Assembly (NCBI RefSeq): GCF_900114495.1 | Contig: NZ_FOZI01000002.1 | Span: forward strand, 124,001 to 188,000 | Length of the DNA stretch: 64,000 bases | Source: Dyella sp. OK004 | GTDB taxonomy: Bacteria; Pseudomonadota; Gammaproteobacteria; Xanthomonadales; Rhodanobacteraceae | Reading direction: 5' to 3' | Shown: in pieces, positions 10,436-19,318 of the stretch | How positions within the stretch are numbered: position 1 is the first letter of the stretch | Layout of the letters: the number at the start of each line of letters is the position of its first letter | Notes under the pieces: model-generated | What the model saw: the letters and a program-made list of their open reading frames with translations, nothing else | The model's database searches: none | What the model was told of the DNA's origin: nothing | Program-made: the position numbers and the translations under genes

Positions 10436-10747
10436 CGCCGTTTCTCACACTGCCAAAGGGATACGCCTGGGCTTGGTGCTGAAAACGAGCACGCACGCCC
10501 TACTCGCAAAACGAGGGCGTGCCATGGATTCGGATCGATATTCGCCAGGCATGTGCCCTAGCGACCGGATGCGAAACATCCCATTGGCGCCCCCTGCCAC
10601 CCCCTCAACTCGAAGCAGATCCCGGCAGCCAAGCCCCAGGGGGCCAGGGCTCAACTGCCGCCAGCGTTATTCGCCGACACATACACATCCTTGGTATGCG
10701 GGAAACCGTCGTGTGGCGGGCTTGGTCGCTCATCTCTGGGGAGCGAA

Positions 10748-10763
10748 TGTGATGTCCGTCACG
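10748..10763. promoter_or_regulatory. Candidate CRP/Clp binding site
   Basis: TGTGA-TGTCCG-TCACG matches the CRP-family consensus TGTGA-N6-TCACA at nine of ten core positions, with AA before the first arm as in strong sites. Clp of xanthomonads uses this motif (family knowledge). The centre lies about 320 bases upstream of the adhesin start codon. Binding is inferred. Confidence 0.5.
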
Positions 10764-10919
10764 CTTGGTGTGCGTAATTTCGGTGACGGGGAGCACGCTT
10801 TGAATCAGAAAAGTCCTATGAGTCGAAAAATGTGACCCAAGGCATATTTATTGATTCATATGCGTGATAGCCGAACGAGCGCCATTGGGGCGCCCCGGGA
10901 AGTGGGCGCCAGATAGCAG

Positions 10920-10941
10920 AACGGGGCCAAAAGGCCCCGTT
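10920..10941 (-). terminator. Hairpin after the RcsB-like regulator
   Basis: Perfect nine-base arms AACGGGGCC / GGCCCCGTT around AAAA, 26 bases past the stop of the gene at 10968-11600. There is no clear U tract, so it may act as a weak terminator or mRNA 3' end. Confidence 0.5.
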
Positions 10942-10967
10942 CCATGGTCAGATCTTTGGATACGCGG

Positions 10968-11600
10968 CTAGAGCAAGCCGCTGGAACGCGCGTATTCGAA
11001 CAATTGTTTGTCACCGTCCAGCCCAAGTTTGCGCATGGCATCGCGCTTCTGCTGGCTCACGGTTTTCACGCTGCGTTCGGTGCGGCGAGCGATCTCGGAA
11101 ACGGTCAGGCCCTGGGCGAGAAAACGCACGACTTCAGCCTCGCGCGGCGACAGGGTGCTAACTTCCTCGCCGGCTATCGACACGCTTTCGATCTGCTTGC
11201 GGGTGCGCTCGCTAAGGTAGGTACGGCCCGCGCGAATCACATCGATGGCGAGCATCAATTCCTTGGTCATCGACATCTTGTCGACTACCCCGCGCACACC
11301 GGTCGCGAGCATGCCCTGCACCAGGGCGGGATTGCTGAGCATGGTGAGCACAAGGATGGGTAGCTGCGGATAGCTTTCCCGCAGACGGCTGAGCATAGCC
11401 AGCCCGTCTTCCGCGGGCGGGTCCCCAGGCATGGAGAAATCCGTGATGAGCAGATCGCAGGATTCCTGCGCCAACAACTGGATCAGCTCCTTGCCGTTGC
11501 GCGCCTCGCCAACCACACGGAACCGGTCACCGTAACTCTGCAAAGAGGCCTTCAAGCCCATCAGGACGACAGGATGATCGTCGGAAATAATGATCCGCAC
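10968..11600 (-). CDS. RcsB-like NarL/LuxR-family response regulator
   Basis: Cytoplasmic DNA-binding response regulator, 210 aa. Residues 1-125 form the receiver: acidic pair D7-D8, phospho-acceptor D54 in LLITDFSMPGD, and Lys in VVDKMS. Residues about 145-205 form a LuxR-type helix-turn-helix (LSPREAEVVRFLAQGL, then EIARRTERSVKTVSQQK). The TDxSMPGD signature with a longer beta3-alpha3 loop is typical of RcsB. The start is GTG at 11600 with GAGGTG upstream. It is divergent from the hybrid kinase at 11811, which is the obvious phosphodonor candidate through its HPt domain (inference). Targets are unknown; the adjacent adhesin is a candidate. Confidence 0.9.
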   Translation of the reverse strand: MRIIISDDHPVVLMGLKASLQSYGDRFRVVGEARNGKELIQLLAQESCDLLITDFSMPGDPPAEDGLAMLSRLRESYPQLPILVLTMLSNPALVQGMLATGVRGVVDKMSMTKELMLAIDVIRAGRTYLSERTRKQIESVSIAGEEVSTLSPREAEVVRFLAQGLTVSEIARRTERSVKTVSQQKRDAMRKLGLDGDKQLFEYARSSGLL

Positions 11601-11641
11601 TGCACCACCTCATAACTTCCGTTGCATACCGCCCAAGCCTA

Positions 11642-11669
11642 CCCAGGCGCGACGATATTCGTGCCTGGG
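11642..11669. promoter_or_regulatory. 28-base interrupted palindrome between divergent regulator and kinase
   Basis: CCCAGGC and GCCTGGG arms with inner CGA/TCG, centred on cgatat, 42 bases from the regulator start. A divergent intergenic position suits an operator better than a terminator. No known consensus was recognised. Confidence 0.4.
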
Positions 11670-11810
11670 GCTGGTTTGTACCGGAGCGGCGGCAACAGTA
11701 ACATGAACGAGTAACAAGGCATTGACTGCGGCGGCTCTGCGCCTGAGCCGGCCAGCGGCTCACAAGGCCTGCACAGAAGCCCTGCCAGCACAGCATCGCC
11801 AGGGAGCGAT

Positions 11811-14696
11811 ATGCCGACCACGCTGCACCCTTCGTCTTTACGGCCGGCTGCCCTGAGTCCCTTGCTTGGCATGGCCTGGGTCGACAACCAGGCGATTCCC
11901 GTTTCCGCGACCACCTTGATGCTGGCCGCCCTGCTGATTCTGGTGGCGGTGGCAGCGCTAGGACTCGCCTGGCTGCTGCAGGCGCAGGCCAGCAAGACCA
12001 AGCGGCTTCAGGCGGAGCTGCTCGCGCAGCGCACTTGGTCAAAGAGCGCGATGGATGCGTTGCCGGCGCTGGTGTTGATGCATGGCCCCGATGGCGACGT
12101 GCTCGATACGAATATCTACGGGCGCCAGCATCCGGCCGCTGCCGAAGCCATGCTCGCGGCGGTCAAGTCGAACGAACTCACCGTTGCGCATGATGGCGAG
12201 CCCCAGCCTTATGAGATCGATTACACCGACGATGACGGCATGCCTCGACAGGGCATGCTGTGGAACCAGCCGCTGCTTGCGGTCTCCGGTGAACGGACGG
12301 GCTCGATCAGTTTCCTGTTCGATATCACTGCATTTCGCGATGCCGAACAGGCGGCCAGAGTCACCGAACGCGGCTTGCGCGAGATCGTGCAGCGCGTTCC
12401 GGTGGCGGTCTTTTCCATCCTGAAGGACACGCATGGCATCCGCCATGTCACCTTTGCCGCGGGTGACATACGCGCCTTGTTCGGACTGGAGTTGACGGAT
12501 CTATTGGACACGGGGGATGTACTGCAGGAGCGCCCCTTGCAGGGCCGCATCCATCCCGACGATGTTGCTGCCTTCGGCCGCCTGATTTCTCCCGTCACCA
12601 CCGACCTGAAACCCCGCTCGCTGGATTTCCGCGCCTTCGGCCGCGAAGGACTGCGCTGGATTCACGGCACGCTGACGCCACAAGCCCTACCCGATGGCAG
12701 CCTGCGCCTGATCGGCTATTTCATCGACACCACCGAACTCAATGCGCGCAATGAAGCGCTGCGCATCGCACGCGACGTTGCCGAACGAGCCTCGAAGGCG
12801 AAGGCGGATTTCCTGGCGACCATGAGCCATGAAATACGCACACCGATGAATGGCGTGATCGGCATGCTCGAATTGCTCGGCCGTACGCCGGTCAACGCGG
12901 AGCAGCGAGAGTTGTTGCGCGCTGTCGAAGATTCGGCGAGCGTGTTGTTGCAGATACTCAACGACATCCTGGATTTCTCCAAGCTCGAGGCGGGCGATCT
13001 GCGGCTGGACGAAACGCCGTTCGATCCGCGCGTGCTGGTCGACAATGTGGTCAGCGTGATGGCATCGCGCGCGCAGGCGAAGGGCCTGGGCGTGCATGTG
13101 GCTATCGATGCCACGGTTGCCGGCAGCCTGCTTGGCGACAGTGTGCGTTTGCGCCAAATTCTGCTGAATCTATTGAGCAATGCCACCAAGTTCACCGAAC
13201 GCGGCAGCATTGCCGTGCGTGTGGTGGTGCTGGCTGACGACGGTGCGCAGCAGCATCTGCGCGTGAGTGTGAGTGACACCGGCATCGGTATCCCTCGCGA
13301 AAAGCAGGCCACTCTGTTCAACCCATTCACCCAGGCCGAGGCGTCGACCAGCCGGCGTTATGGCGGCACCGGATTAGGGTTGGCCATTTGCCGTCACTTG
13401 GTGCAGCTCATGGAGGGCTCGGTAGAACTGAGCAGCGAACCCGGGCGTGGAACTACCGTGGGTTTCGAAGTGCGTCTTCCGGTCGAACGGCGGGAAGCCG
13501 CGGCACCTCCTGGGTTGCGTGGCCGACACGCGGTGGTTCGGCTGGGTTCGACCGATACCGGCACTGCCCTGAGCGAACATCTCAAATCACTAAGCATGAC
13601 GGTGGAGTTGGCGGACAGCACCGTGCCTTTGCGTGAAGGCATGGCCGCGAGCCTCTTGTTTGTCGAACCTGCGGATACGGACAGCGAAACGCGGATCAGT
13701 GCCCATGTGGTTGCCGTGACGGACGAGCCCCTGCTGTCCACTGGCATCGAGCTGCGCCAGGACCGGCTGTTTCTCAGTGCCAATCCTCTGAAGTGGCAAT
13801 CGCTGGTGCGGGCTTGCCTCAATGCGCTGGAGCTGCGCGACGATGTCGCCGAGACGCCCGGTTCGCATCCCTCATCCGAAATGACGGTAACAGACGCCGA
13901 TCCGTTGCCTTCATCGTTGGCGGATCTGCCCACCCATCGCGGGCATGTCCTGGTGGCCGAAGACCACCCGGTCAGTCAGAAGCTGATCCTTCGTCAACTG
14001 GCGATTCTGGGCTTGAGCTGCGATGTGGTCGACAATGGGCGCGATGCTTTCGAAGCCCTCAGCGGCAGCGATTACGCCATGCTGCTCACCGACTGCAATA
14101 TGCCGCTGATGAGCGGTTACGAACTGGCCACCGCCTGGCGCAAGCACGAAGCGGAAAACCGCAACCCGCGGCGACTGCCAATCATCGCGATGACCGCCAA
14201 CGCGCTGGCTGGCGAAGCCGTGCGTGTACGCAACGCTGGCATGGATGACGTACTAAGCAAGCCACTGCAGCTGCTGCCGCTCAGCCAGAAGATCAGCCAG
14301 TGGCTGCCCGAACAGCCGGCTTCCGCAAGCCCGCCGCCATCGGGGCTGCAAGACCTCGGCCTGTTGACCGGCCTGGTCGGCGGCGATGAGGCACCGGGCC
14401 TGTACGACAAGATGCTGCAGGCCTTTTCCAGCGCCAGCCATGACGACCTGCTCGAACTCCGCCATTGTGTGGAAAGCGGCGATACGGCGGCGGCGGCCCT
14501 GAGCCTGCACCGCCTGCTCGGCGCCCTCCAGCTGTTTAGCAACGGCGCCCTGCTGGACCAGGGACGGCGGCTGCTGGAAGCCCTACATAGCGGGCAGGCT
14601 CGGGAAACCCTGCCCCATCTGCCCGGTTTCGCCCAGGACGTAGAACTCCTCCTCTCGAACCTGAACGGCCAACCGGCTGATAAGCCGGTGAATTAG
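11811..14696 (+). CDS. Membrane hybrid histidine kinase (PAS-PAS-HisKA-HATPase-REC-HPt)
   Basis: Complete phosphorelay sensor, 961 aa. One membrane segment (about 34-57), a coiled-coil linker, two PAS-like regions (about 78-180 and 190-310), HisKA with H340 (SHEIRTPMNG), and HATPase with N457 (LSNATKFT), D489 (DTGIGIP) and a GTGLGLAI lid. A receiver with D761 (LLTDCNMP) and an HPt with H900 (LHRLLGAL) follow. Architecture resembles RcsC/BvgS/ArcB kinases, but there is no large periplasmic domain, so the signal is probably cytoplasmic or membrane-borne. The start ATG has AGGGAG five bases upstream. It is divergent from the RcsB-like gene and followed in the same direction by the FecR and CHASE2 genes. 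H340-D761-H900 to an RcsB-like regulator is the likely relay (inference). Confidence 0.92.
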   Translation: MPTTLHPSSLRPAALSPLLGMAWVDNQAIPVSATTLMLAALLILVAVAALGLAWLLQAQASKTKRLQAELLAQRTWSKSAMDALPALVLMHGPDGDVLDTNIYGRQHPAAAEAMLAAVKSNELTVAHDGEPQPYEIDYTDDDGMPRQGMLWNQPLLAVSGERTGSISFLFDITAFRDAEQAARVTERGLREIVQRVPVAVFSILKDTHGIRHVTFAAGDIRALFGLELTDLLDTGDVLQERPLQGRIHPDDVAAFGRLISPVTTDLKPRSLDFRAFGREGLRWIHGTLTPQALPDGSLRLIGYFIDTTELNARNEALRIARDVAERASKAKADFLATMSHEIRTPMNGVIGMLELLGRTPVNAEQRELLRAVEDSASVLLQILNDILDFSKLEAGDLRLDETPFDPRVLVDNVVSVMASRAQAKGLGVHVAIDATVAGSLLGDSVRLRQILLNLLSNATKFTERGSIAVRVVVLADDGAQQHLRVSVSDTGIGIPREKQATLFNPFTQAEASTSRRYGGTGLGLAICRHLVQLMEGSVELSSEPGRGTTVGFEVRLPVERREAAAPPGLRGRHAVVRLGSTDTGTALSEHLKSLSMTVELADSTVPLREGMAASLLFVEPADTDSETRISAHVVAVTDEPLLSTGIELRQDRLFLSANPLKWQSLVRACLNALELRDDVAETPGSHPSSEMTVTDADPLPSSLADLPTHRGHVLVAEDHPVSQKLILRQLAILGLSCDVVDNGRDAFEALSGSDYAMLLTDCNMPLMSGYELATAWRKHEAENRNPRRLPIIAMTANALAGEAVRVRNAGMDDVLSKPLQLLPLSQKISQWLPEQPASASPPPSGLQDLGLLTGLVGGDEAPGLYDKMLQAFSSASHDDLLELRHCVESGDTAAAALSLHRLLGALQLFSNGALLDQGRRLLEALHSGQARETLPHLPGFAQDVELLLSNLNGQPADKPVN

Positions 14697-14832
14697 CTAT
14701 TTCCTTGTGGCTCCGCGACAATAGGAATTGTCTGTAGTCCGCACTAAGGCCATCGGATCCGGATGAAACGGGGGCTGGAAGGATCGCGCGGATAAGCGTC
14801 AGGGGGCGCACTAGGATCGTCGAGGTTTTCCC

Positions 14833-16503
14833 ATGACACACAGGGTATGGAGACGGCTCTTCTTCGGCCGTCAATGGTTTGCTGCGTTGCTTATCGTGGT
14901 CGTCGCACCGGCGTTTGCCGCGCCGTCTGCCGACTGGAGCTACCGGGTACGCCCCAAGGACACCATCTGGGATTTGGCCGGCCACTACATGAAGCCGGGC
15001 ATTCCCTGGCAGAAGCTGCAGGACTACAACAAAGTCACGGATCCGTTGAACCTGCCGCCGGGCATGACCTTGCACATCCCGGTTGCGTGGCTGCGCCTGG
15101 AACCGGCGAAGGCCAAGGTCGTTGCCGTTATCGGCAAGGCCTCGGCGACGCTGCCCGACGCCGCCCAACCAGTGCCGATCACCCAGGGCATGACGTTTGG
15201 TTACGGCACGCGGTTAGTGACGGAGGACGATGCGAGCCTCACTCTGGAATTCGCAGATGGTTCGCGCATCCTGGTGCAGAGCAATAGCGAGCTGGCGTTC
15301 GACCGACTCACCGCTTACGGCAACACAGGCATGGTCGATACGCGCGTGCGCCTGCAACGTGGCCGGCTAAATAGTGACGTCATCCCTTTGAGCGGCAGCG
15401 CCGCGCGCTTCAGCGTGTCGACGCCGGGCACCATTTCCAGCGTGCGCGGTACGCACTTCCGCGTGGTCGCCGACTCGCAGGCCGGCGCTGCGCGAACTGA
15501 AGTCACGTCCGGCAAGGTCGATGTCGGCAACGACAAAAAGCATGTACTGGTAAAGACCGGTTCGGGCGTAGCGACGGCCGATGGCGCCTCGCCGGGGCAG
15601 CCACAATCGCTGCTGGCGGCGCCGGCAGTGCAGTGCCCGAAGGACCCGGTCAACCAGTCTCCTTATGACTTCCAATGGCAGGCACTGGCTGGCGCGCAGC
15701 ACTACCGTGTGCAGTTGGCACCCAATGCGAAGTTCGAGGCGCTGTTGCTCGATCGCGTGGTCGATGACACCAAGCTGACGCTGCCGGAACTCAGCGATGG
15801 CACCTATGCGGTGCGTGTACGCGGTATTGGCGCGGGTGATCTCGAAGGCCTGGACGCTACTTGCCCGACAGTGACCATCAATGGCCAGCCGCAACCACCT
15901 TTAATCGTATCGCCACAGCCGGATACCAAGGTGCGCGATACACGTCCGTCATTCCGATGGACCGAAAGCGAGCAGGCGGCGTCCTATACTTGGCAGCTAT
16001 CCAGCGATCCGGCGTTCCAGCAGTTGCTGTCCGAACAGGCGCAGATCACCGGCAGCGACGTGCGGGCTCCACACGCCCTGCCCCTTGGCCGCTACTACTG
16101 GCGTGTCGCCAGCCGCGACAAGACCGGCAAGGTAGGCCCTTACACCCATGCACTGCCGTTCGATCTGGTAGCTGAGCCGCCCTCACCGACGCCCGGCGAA
16201 CCGAAGCGTTCGCATGGTGATCTGGTCTTGAGCTGGCCCGAGGGCGTGCCTGGCCAGAAGTATCACGTGCAGCTCGCGCGCGATCCTGCGTTCGCCAAGC
16301 CGGAGGTGGATGCCACCGTCGATAAGCCGGAGCTCGATCTCAAGAAGCTGTCCTCGGGCAAATGGTACGTGCGCGTGCAGACCATCGAACCTGACGGCTA
16401 TGCCGGCCCGTGGAGTTCGGTGCAGAAAACCCGCATCTCCTGCGTCGCCTGTCGCTGGGCAGCCGCCGGTGGCGGCGCGGCGCTGCTCTGGCTGGTGCTC
16501 TGA
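14833..16503 (+). CDS. LysM-FecR domain envelope protein with fibronectin-like repeats
   Basis: 556 aa, exported: signal peptide about 1-30 (ALLIVVVAPAFAA). LysM domain at about 36-83 (YRVRPKDTIWDLAG), which binds peptidoglycan in this family. FecR domain about 115-215 (GTRLVTEDDASLTLEFADGS, then STPGTISSVRGTHFRV). Three fibronectin-III-like repeats about 265-530, each with a YxWxVxxxD/YRVQLAxxxxF pattern. The last 15-20 residues are hydrophobic (GGGAALLWLVL) after CVAC, which may tether the tail to the membrane. FecR proteins of this shape are commonly encoded beside CHASE2 proteins, as here. The role is likely cell-wall-associated sensing or scaffolding; the signal is unknown. Confidence 0.85.
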   Translation: MTHRVWRRLFFGRQWFAALLIVVVAPAFAAPSADWSYRVRPKDTIWDLAGHYMKPGIPWQKLQDYNKVTDPLNLPPGMTLHIPVAWLRLEPAKAKVVAVIGKASATLPDAAQPVPITQGMTFGYGTRLVTEDDASLTLEFADGSRILVQSNSELAFDRLTAYGNTGMVDTRVRLQRGRLNSDVIPLSGSAARFSVSTPGTISSVRGTHFRVVADSQAGAARTEVTSGKVDVGNDKKHVLVKTGSGVATADGASPGQPQSLLAAPAVQCPKDPVNQSPYDFQWQALAGAQHYRVQLAPNAKFEALLLDRVVDDTKLTLPELSDGTYAVRVRGIGAGDLEGLDATCPTVTINGQPQPPLIVSPQPDTKVRDTRPSFRWTESEQAASYTWQLSSDPAFQQLLSEQAQITGSDVRAPHALPLGRYYWRVASRDKTGKVGPYTHALPFDLVAEPPSPTPGEPKRSHGDLVLSWPEGVPGQKYHVQLARDPAFAKPEVDATVDKPELDLKKLSSGKWYVRVQTIEPDGYAGPWSSVQKTRISCVACRWAAAGGGAALLWLVL

Positions 16504-16566
16504 AACCATGGGTGGCCGTGGCTGCGCTGACGAAAGGAATCGGTCACCCAGGCAGCGCGACCACCG

Positions 16567-17715
16567 ATGATGCATCTTGACCCGTTACGAATACTCGGGC
16601 GCGCCCTGGCGTGGATGATCGGAGTGGCGTTGCTCACCCTGGTGCTCGCCAGTGGCATGGCGGCGCGGCTGGACAATGCTTTCTATGATCTGCACATGCG
16701 TTACTGGCCTTACCAGACCAGTGACGCTGTGACGATCGTGGCGATCGATCCCAAGAGCCTTTCCAAGTTGGGCAACTGGCCCTGGCCAAGAACGGTGCAC
16801 GCGCAATTGCTTGATCGCCTGACCGCCGCCGACGTCCGCGGTGTCGGCGTCGATATCACCATGGCAGATCCCGACGTCAACCACCCCGAGAATGACCACA
16901 CACTGGCGCAGGCGATACGCCGTAATGGGCACGTAATCATGCCGGTGTTCGCCGAAGCCACCGAATTGGGCGGCACATTGGAAGAGATGCTGCCGACACC
17001 GGAGATCGCCAGCGCGGCAGCCGGCTTCGGCCACGTCGATGCGGCAAAGGATGATGATGGCGTCATCCGTGGCGCTTACCTCAAGGCGGGGCTGGGACAT
17101 CCGCAATGGTCTGCGCTGGCGCTCGCCGTCTACGAGATCGGGCAGAAGACCATGGAACCGGCGCTGCCCAGCCTGCACCGGCCCGACCCGGGAGCCGAAT
17201 CGCCTTATGAGTGGATGCGCGACGACTACGTCATGCTGCACTTTGCCGGGCCTGTGGGCAGCTTCGAGCAGGTTTCCTATATCGATGTGCTGGAAGGCCA
17301 GGTGCCAGCGGCGCGACTCAAGGGCCGCTGGGTGCTGATCGGCGCTACCGCCGCTGGCCTTGGCGATTTGCTCGACACATCCGCTTCCGGTGGTGGCGAG
17401 CGTATGCCCGGTGTGGAATATCAGGCCAATTTGCTGGAATCCATCAAGAACGCCAGCATCCTGACGCCGTTGAATTTTACCAGCCAGTTTCTGCTTGGTG
17501 CCGCATTGCTCGTTCTACCGATGCTGCTCTATGGCTTGCCCGGCTTGCGCCGGGTGTGGCCGGTCGCCTTGATATCACTCTGCGTCAGTTTCGCTATGAG
17601 CATCGGGCTCTTGCGATGGACGGGTTGGTGGTGGCCGCCGGTCGATAGCGTGATGGTGATTGTAGTCGGCGCGGTGGTCGTTTCCGGATTGCAGCGGATC
17701 GGCTGGCGGCGCTGA
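16567..17715 (+). CDS. CHASE2-domain membrane protein without cytoplasmic output domain
   Basis: 382 aa. One N-terminal membrane segment (about 13-32), a large extracytoplasmic CHASE2 sensor (about 35-300; features VAIDPKSLSKLGNWPWPR, GVDITMADPD, RWVLIGATAAGLGD and PGVEYQANLLESI), then three membrane segments (about 306-380) ending in GLQRIGWRR. CHASE2 normally feeds a cyclase, GGDEF or kinase domain after the last helix. Here the gene stops at once and the next gene is convergent, with no remnant of an output domain. Two adjacent ATGs (16567 and 16570) could start it. The gap to the FecR gene is 63 bases, so co-transcription is likely. It may signal through a partner such as the nearby kinases (inference). 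Confidence 0.85.
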   Translation: MMHLDPLRILGRALAWMIGVALLTLVLASGMAARLDNAFYDLHMRYWPYQTSDAVTIVAIDPKSLSKLGNWPWPRTVHAQLLDRLTAADVRGVGVDITMADPDVNHPENDHTLAQAIRRNGHVIMPVFAEATELGGTLEEMLPTPEIASAAAGFGHVDAAKDDDGVIRGAYLKAGLGHPQWSALALAVYEIGQKTMEPALPSLHRPDPGAESPYEWMRDDYVMLHFAGPVGSFEQVSYIDVLEGQVPAARLKGRWVLIGATAAGLGDLLDTSASGGGERMPGVEYQANLLESIKNASILTPLNFTSQFLLGAALLVLPMLLYGLPGLRRVWPVALISLCVSFAMSIGLLRWTGWWWPPVDSVMVIVVGAVVVSGLQRIGWRR

Positions 17716-17732
17716 ATTCCGCACCACTTGCG

Positions 17733-18362
17733 TCAGCTAATAATCCGGTTGTTGCGGGCCAGCTCGATCAGGTCACGGATATTGGCCAGGCCAAGCTTGT
17801 CCATCACATTGCGCTTGTGTGCACTGACGGTTTTGTTGCTAATCAACATATGGTGCGCGATATCGATATTGGTCATGCCGAGCGCCAGACAGCGGAACAC
17901 TTCGAACTCACGCTTGCCCAGGGAGCCGAGCGGACTGTCCTGTTCCGTCGCGACCACGCTGGAAGCGGCAACAATGACCTCACGGCCAAAATAGATCTTG
18001 CCACGCACCACGAGCTGCGCCGCCGTGACGATATCGTCCATAGCAGAACTCTTATGCACGAAGCCATCTGCTCCTGCGCGAAACGCACGCACACCGGCAA
18101 CGACTTCGTCGGCTGCGGAGATCATCAAAATAGCGATAGGCTCGGCGGTCTGACGTAGCCGATGAATGACTTCGACACCACCCAGCTGCGGAATATCCAG
18201 ATCAATGATTAGCAGGTCCGGATGCAGTTCGCGCGTTACCGATAGTCCGATGGTGCCATTGATACATTCAGCCAGGACCTGGAACTCGCCTGACCTTTCG
18301 AGCAAGGCGCGAACCGCCCCATTGATCATGGGGTGATCGTCCACGATTACGGCGGTGAACAT
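17733..18362 (-). CDS. BvgA/EvgA-like NarL-family response regulator
   Basis: 209 aa with the chosen ATG at 18362 (MFTAVIVDDHPM); the frame is open 22 codons further but that part is not regulator-like. Receiver residues 1-120: D8-D9, phospho-acceptor D54 (LLIIDLDIPQLGG), K in VHKSSA. The C-terminal LuxR helix-turn-helix (LGKREFEVFRCLALGM, NKTVSAHKRNVMDKLGL) spans about 140-205. The IDLDIP motif is typical of BvgA and EvgA, whose partners are hybrid kinases with HPt domains. It is convergent with the CHASE2 gene (17-base gap) and downstream of the RcsB-like gene at 18453, probably in one minus-strand unit with it. Cognate kinase not determinable from sequence. Confidence 0.88.
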   Translation of the reverse strand: MFTAVIVDDHPMINGAVRALLERSGEFQVLAECINGTIGLSVTRELHPDLLIIDLDIPQLGGVEVIHRLRQTAEPIAILMISAADEVVAGVRAFRAGADGFVHKSSAMDDIVTAAQLVVRGKIYFGREVIVAASSVVATEQDSPLGSLGKREFEVFRCLALGMTNIDIAHHMLISNKTVSAHKRNVMDKLGLANIRDLIELARNNRIIS

Positions 18363-18452
18363 GACACTGCATCCATGTGAAGAAGTCACGAGTCGGCATT
18401 TTTCGTTCCAATGCCTCCAGACATGCAACGAAAGAAGTGGAACGTTAAGCGC

Positions 18453-19091
18453 TCAGTAGCCGACTTCCATCGCGTACGCGTAGATTTCCATGTCGGAACG
18501 GAGACCGAGTTTCTTCATGGCGTCCGTCTTCTGCTTGCTCACCGTCTTCACACTGCGCTCCAGTTTGCGCGCAATCTCGGTGACGCTCATGCCGGCGACG
18601 AGAAGGCGGATGACTTCACCTTCGCGATCGGTCAGCTTGCTAACGGAATGGGCTCCAAAACGAGCCAGCCGACCCTCGAAGGTGGCGCTGACAAAAACGT
18701 GCCCGAGCATGGCGAGACGAACTGCAGTATGGACTTCGGCCATGGCCGTAGTTTTGTCCACGATGGCCTTGACGCCTCCCGCGAGCAGCGCCTGTAGCAG
18801 GCCCACATTGCGGAGCATGGTGAGCACGACGATTGGAAGACCAGGGTGACTTGTGCGCAACCGCTCAATGAGTCGGATGCCATCTGGCGAGCCATCGCTA
18901 GGCATGACGTAGTCTGTCACCACCACGTCGCAATCCACACGCTCCACGAGCGAGAGCAGCTCGGTCGGGCAAGAGGCCTCTCCAACTATCTGGATATCGC
19001 TGCCATTGAGCACAGCCATGACACCCTTGCGAATGATGGGATGGTCATCCGCAAGGATGATTCGAATGTTCTGATCGGCTGATGCGTTCAT
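18453..19091 (-). CDS. Second RcsB-like response regulator
   Basis: 212 aa from ATG 19091, chosen because AGGAG lies nine bases upstream. An earlier in-frame ATG at 19100 sits directly on that ribosome site. Receiver: D15-D16, phospho-acceptor D60 in VVVTDYVMPSDG, Lys in VDKTTA. The C-terminal helix-turn-helix (LTDREGEVIRLLVAGM, SVKTVSKQKTDAMKKLGL) is closely similar to the regulator at 10968-11600, so the two are paralogues. It lies 227 bases downstream of the degenerate hybrid kinase, on the same strand. RcsB-type receivers take phosphate from an HPt domain, and both kinases in this island have one. The intervening 227 bases hold no gene and no clear promoter. Confidence 0.88.
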   Translation of the reverse strand: MNASADQNIRIILADDHPIIRKGVMAVLNGSDIQIVGEASCPTELLSLVERVDCDVVVTDYVMPSDGSPDGIRLIERLRTSHPGLPIVVLTMLRNVGLLQALLAGGVKAIVDKTTAMAEVHTAVRLAMLGHVFVSATFEGRLARFGAHSVSKLTDREGEVIRLLVAGMSVTEIARKLERSVKTVSKQKTDAMKKLGLRSDMEIYAYAMEVGY

Positions 19092-19318
19092 GGGATGCAT
19101 CTCCTCTTGTCGCGCACGTGAAGGGGCTTCGGCGGTTCGACGACTGCGAAGCAGATGACTATCCGCGAATGAAGGTTGAGCACGTCGACCAGCAGCATCA
19201 ACCACTCGGGGCCCTTCGGACTGTTACGGCAGCAGTCGGATTTTCTCCTTGCGACCCCGCATCGATCTATACGAACATTCCGAAAATCGCCTCGTACTTG
19301 TCGGAAAATTAGCCGCAT

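Larger units (their letters stand above)
10436..10967. other. 532-base region upstream of the adhesin with no supported gene
   Basis: Open frames here are short, overlap on both strands and have no recognisable product. It holds a CRP/Clp-type site (10748-10763), an AT-rich stretch (about 10800-10860) that could carry the adhesin promoter, and the terminator-like hairpin of the neighbouring regulator (10920-10941). I could not pick one convincing -35/-10 pair. The adhesin start has only a weak ribosome site (GAG eight bases upstream). Confidence 0.6.

Noticed and set aside
18404-18444. CGTTCCA/TGGAACG inverted repeat between the two regulators as terminator
   Set aside because: The loop is 27 bases, and on the minus strand the repeat is followed by A rather than T residues.
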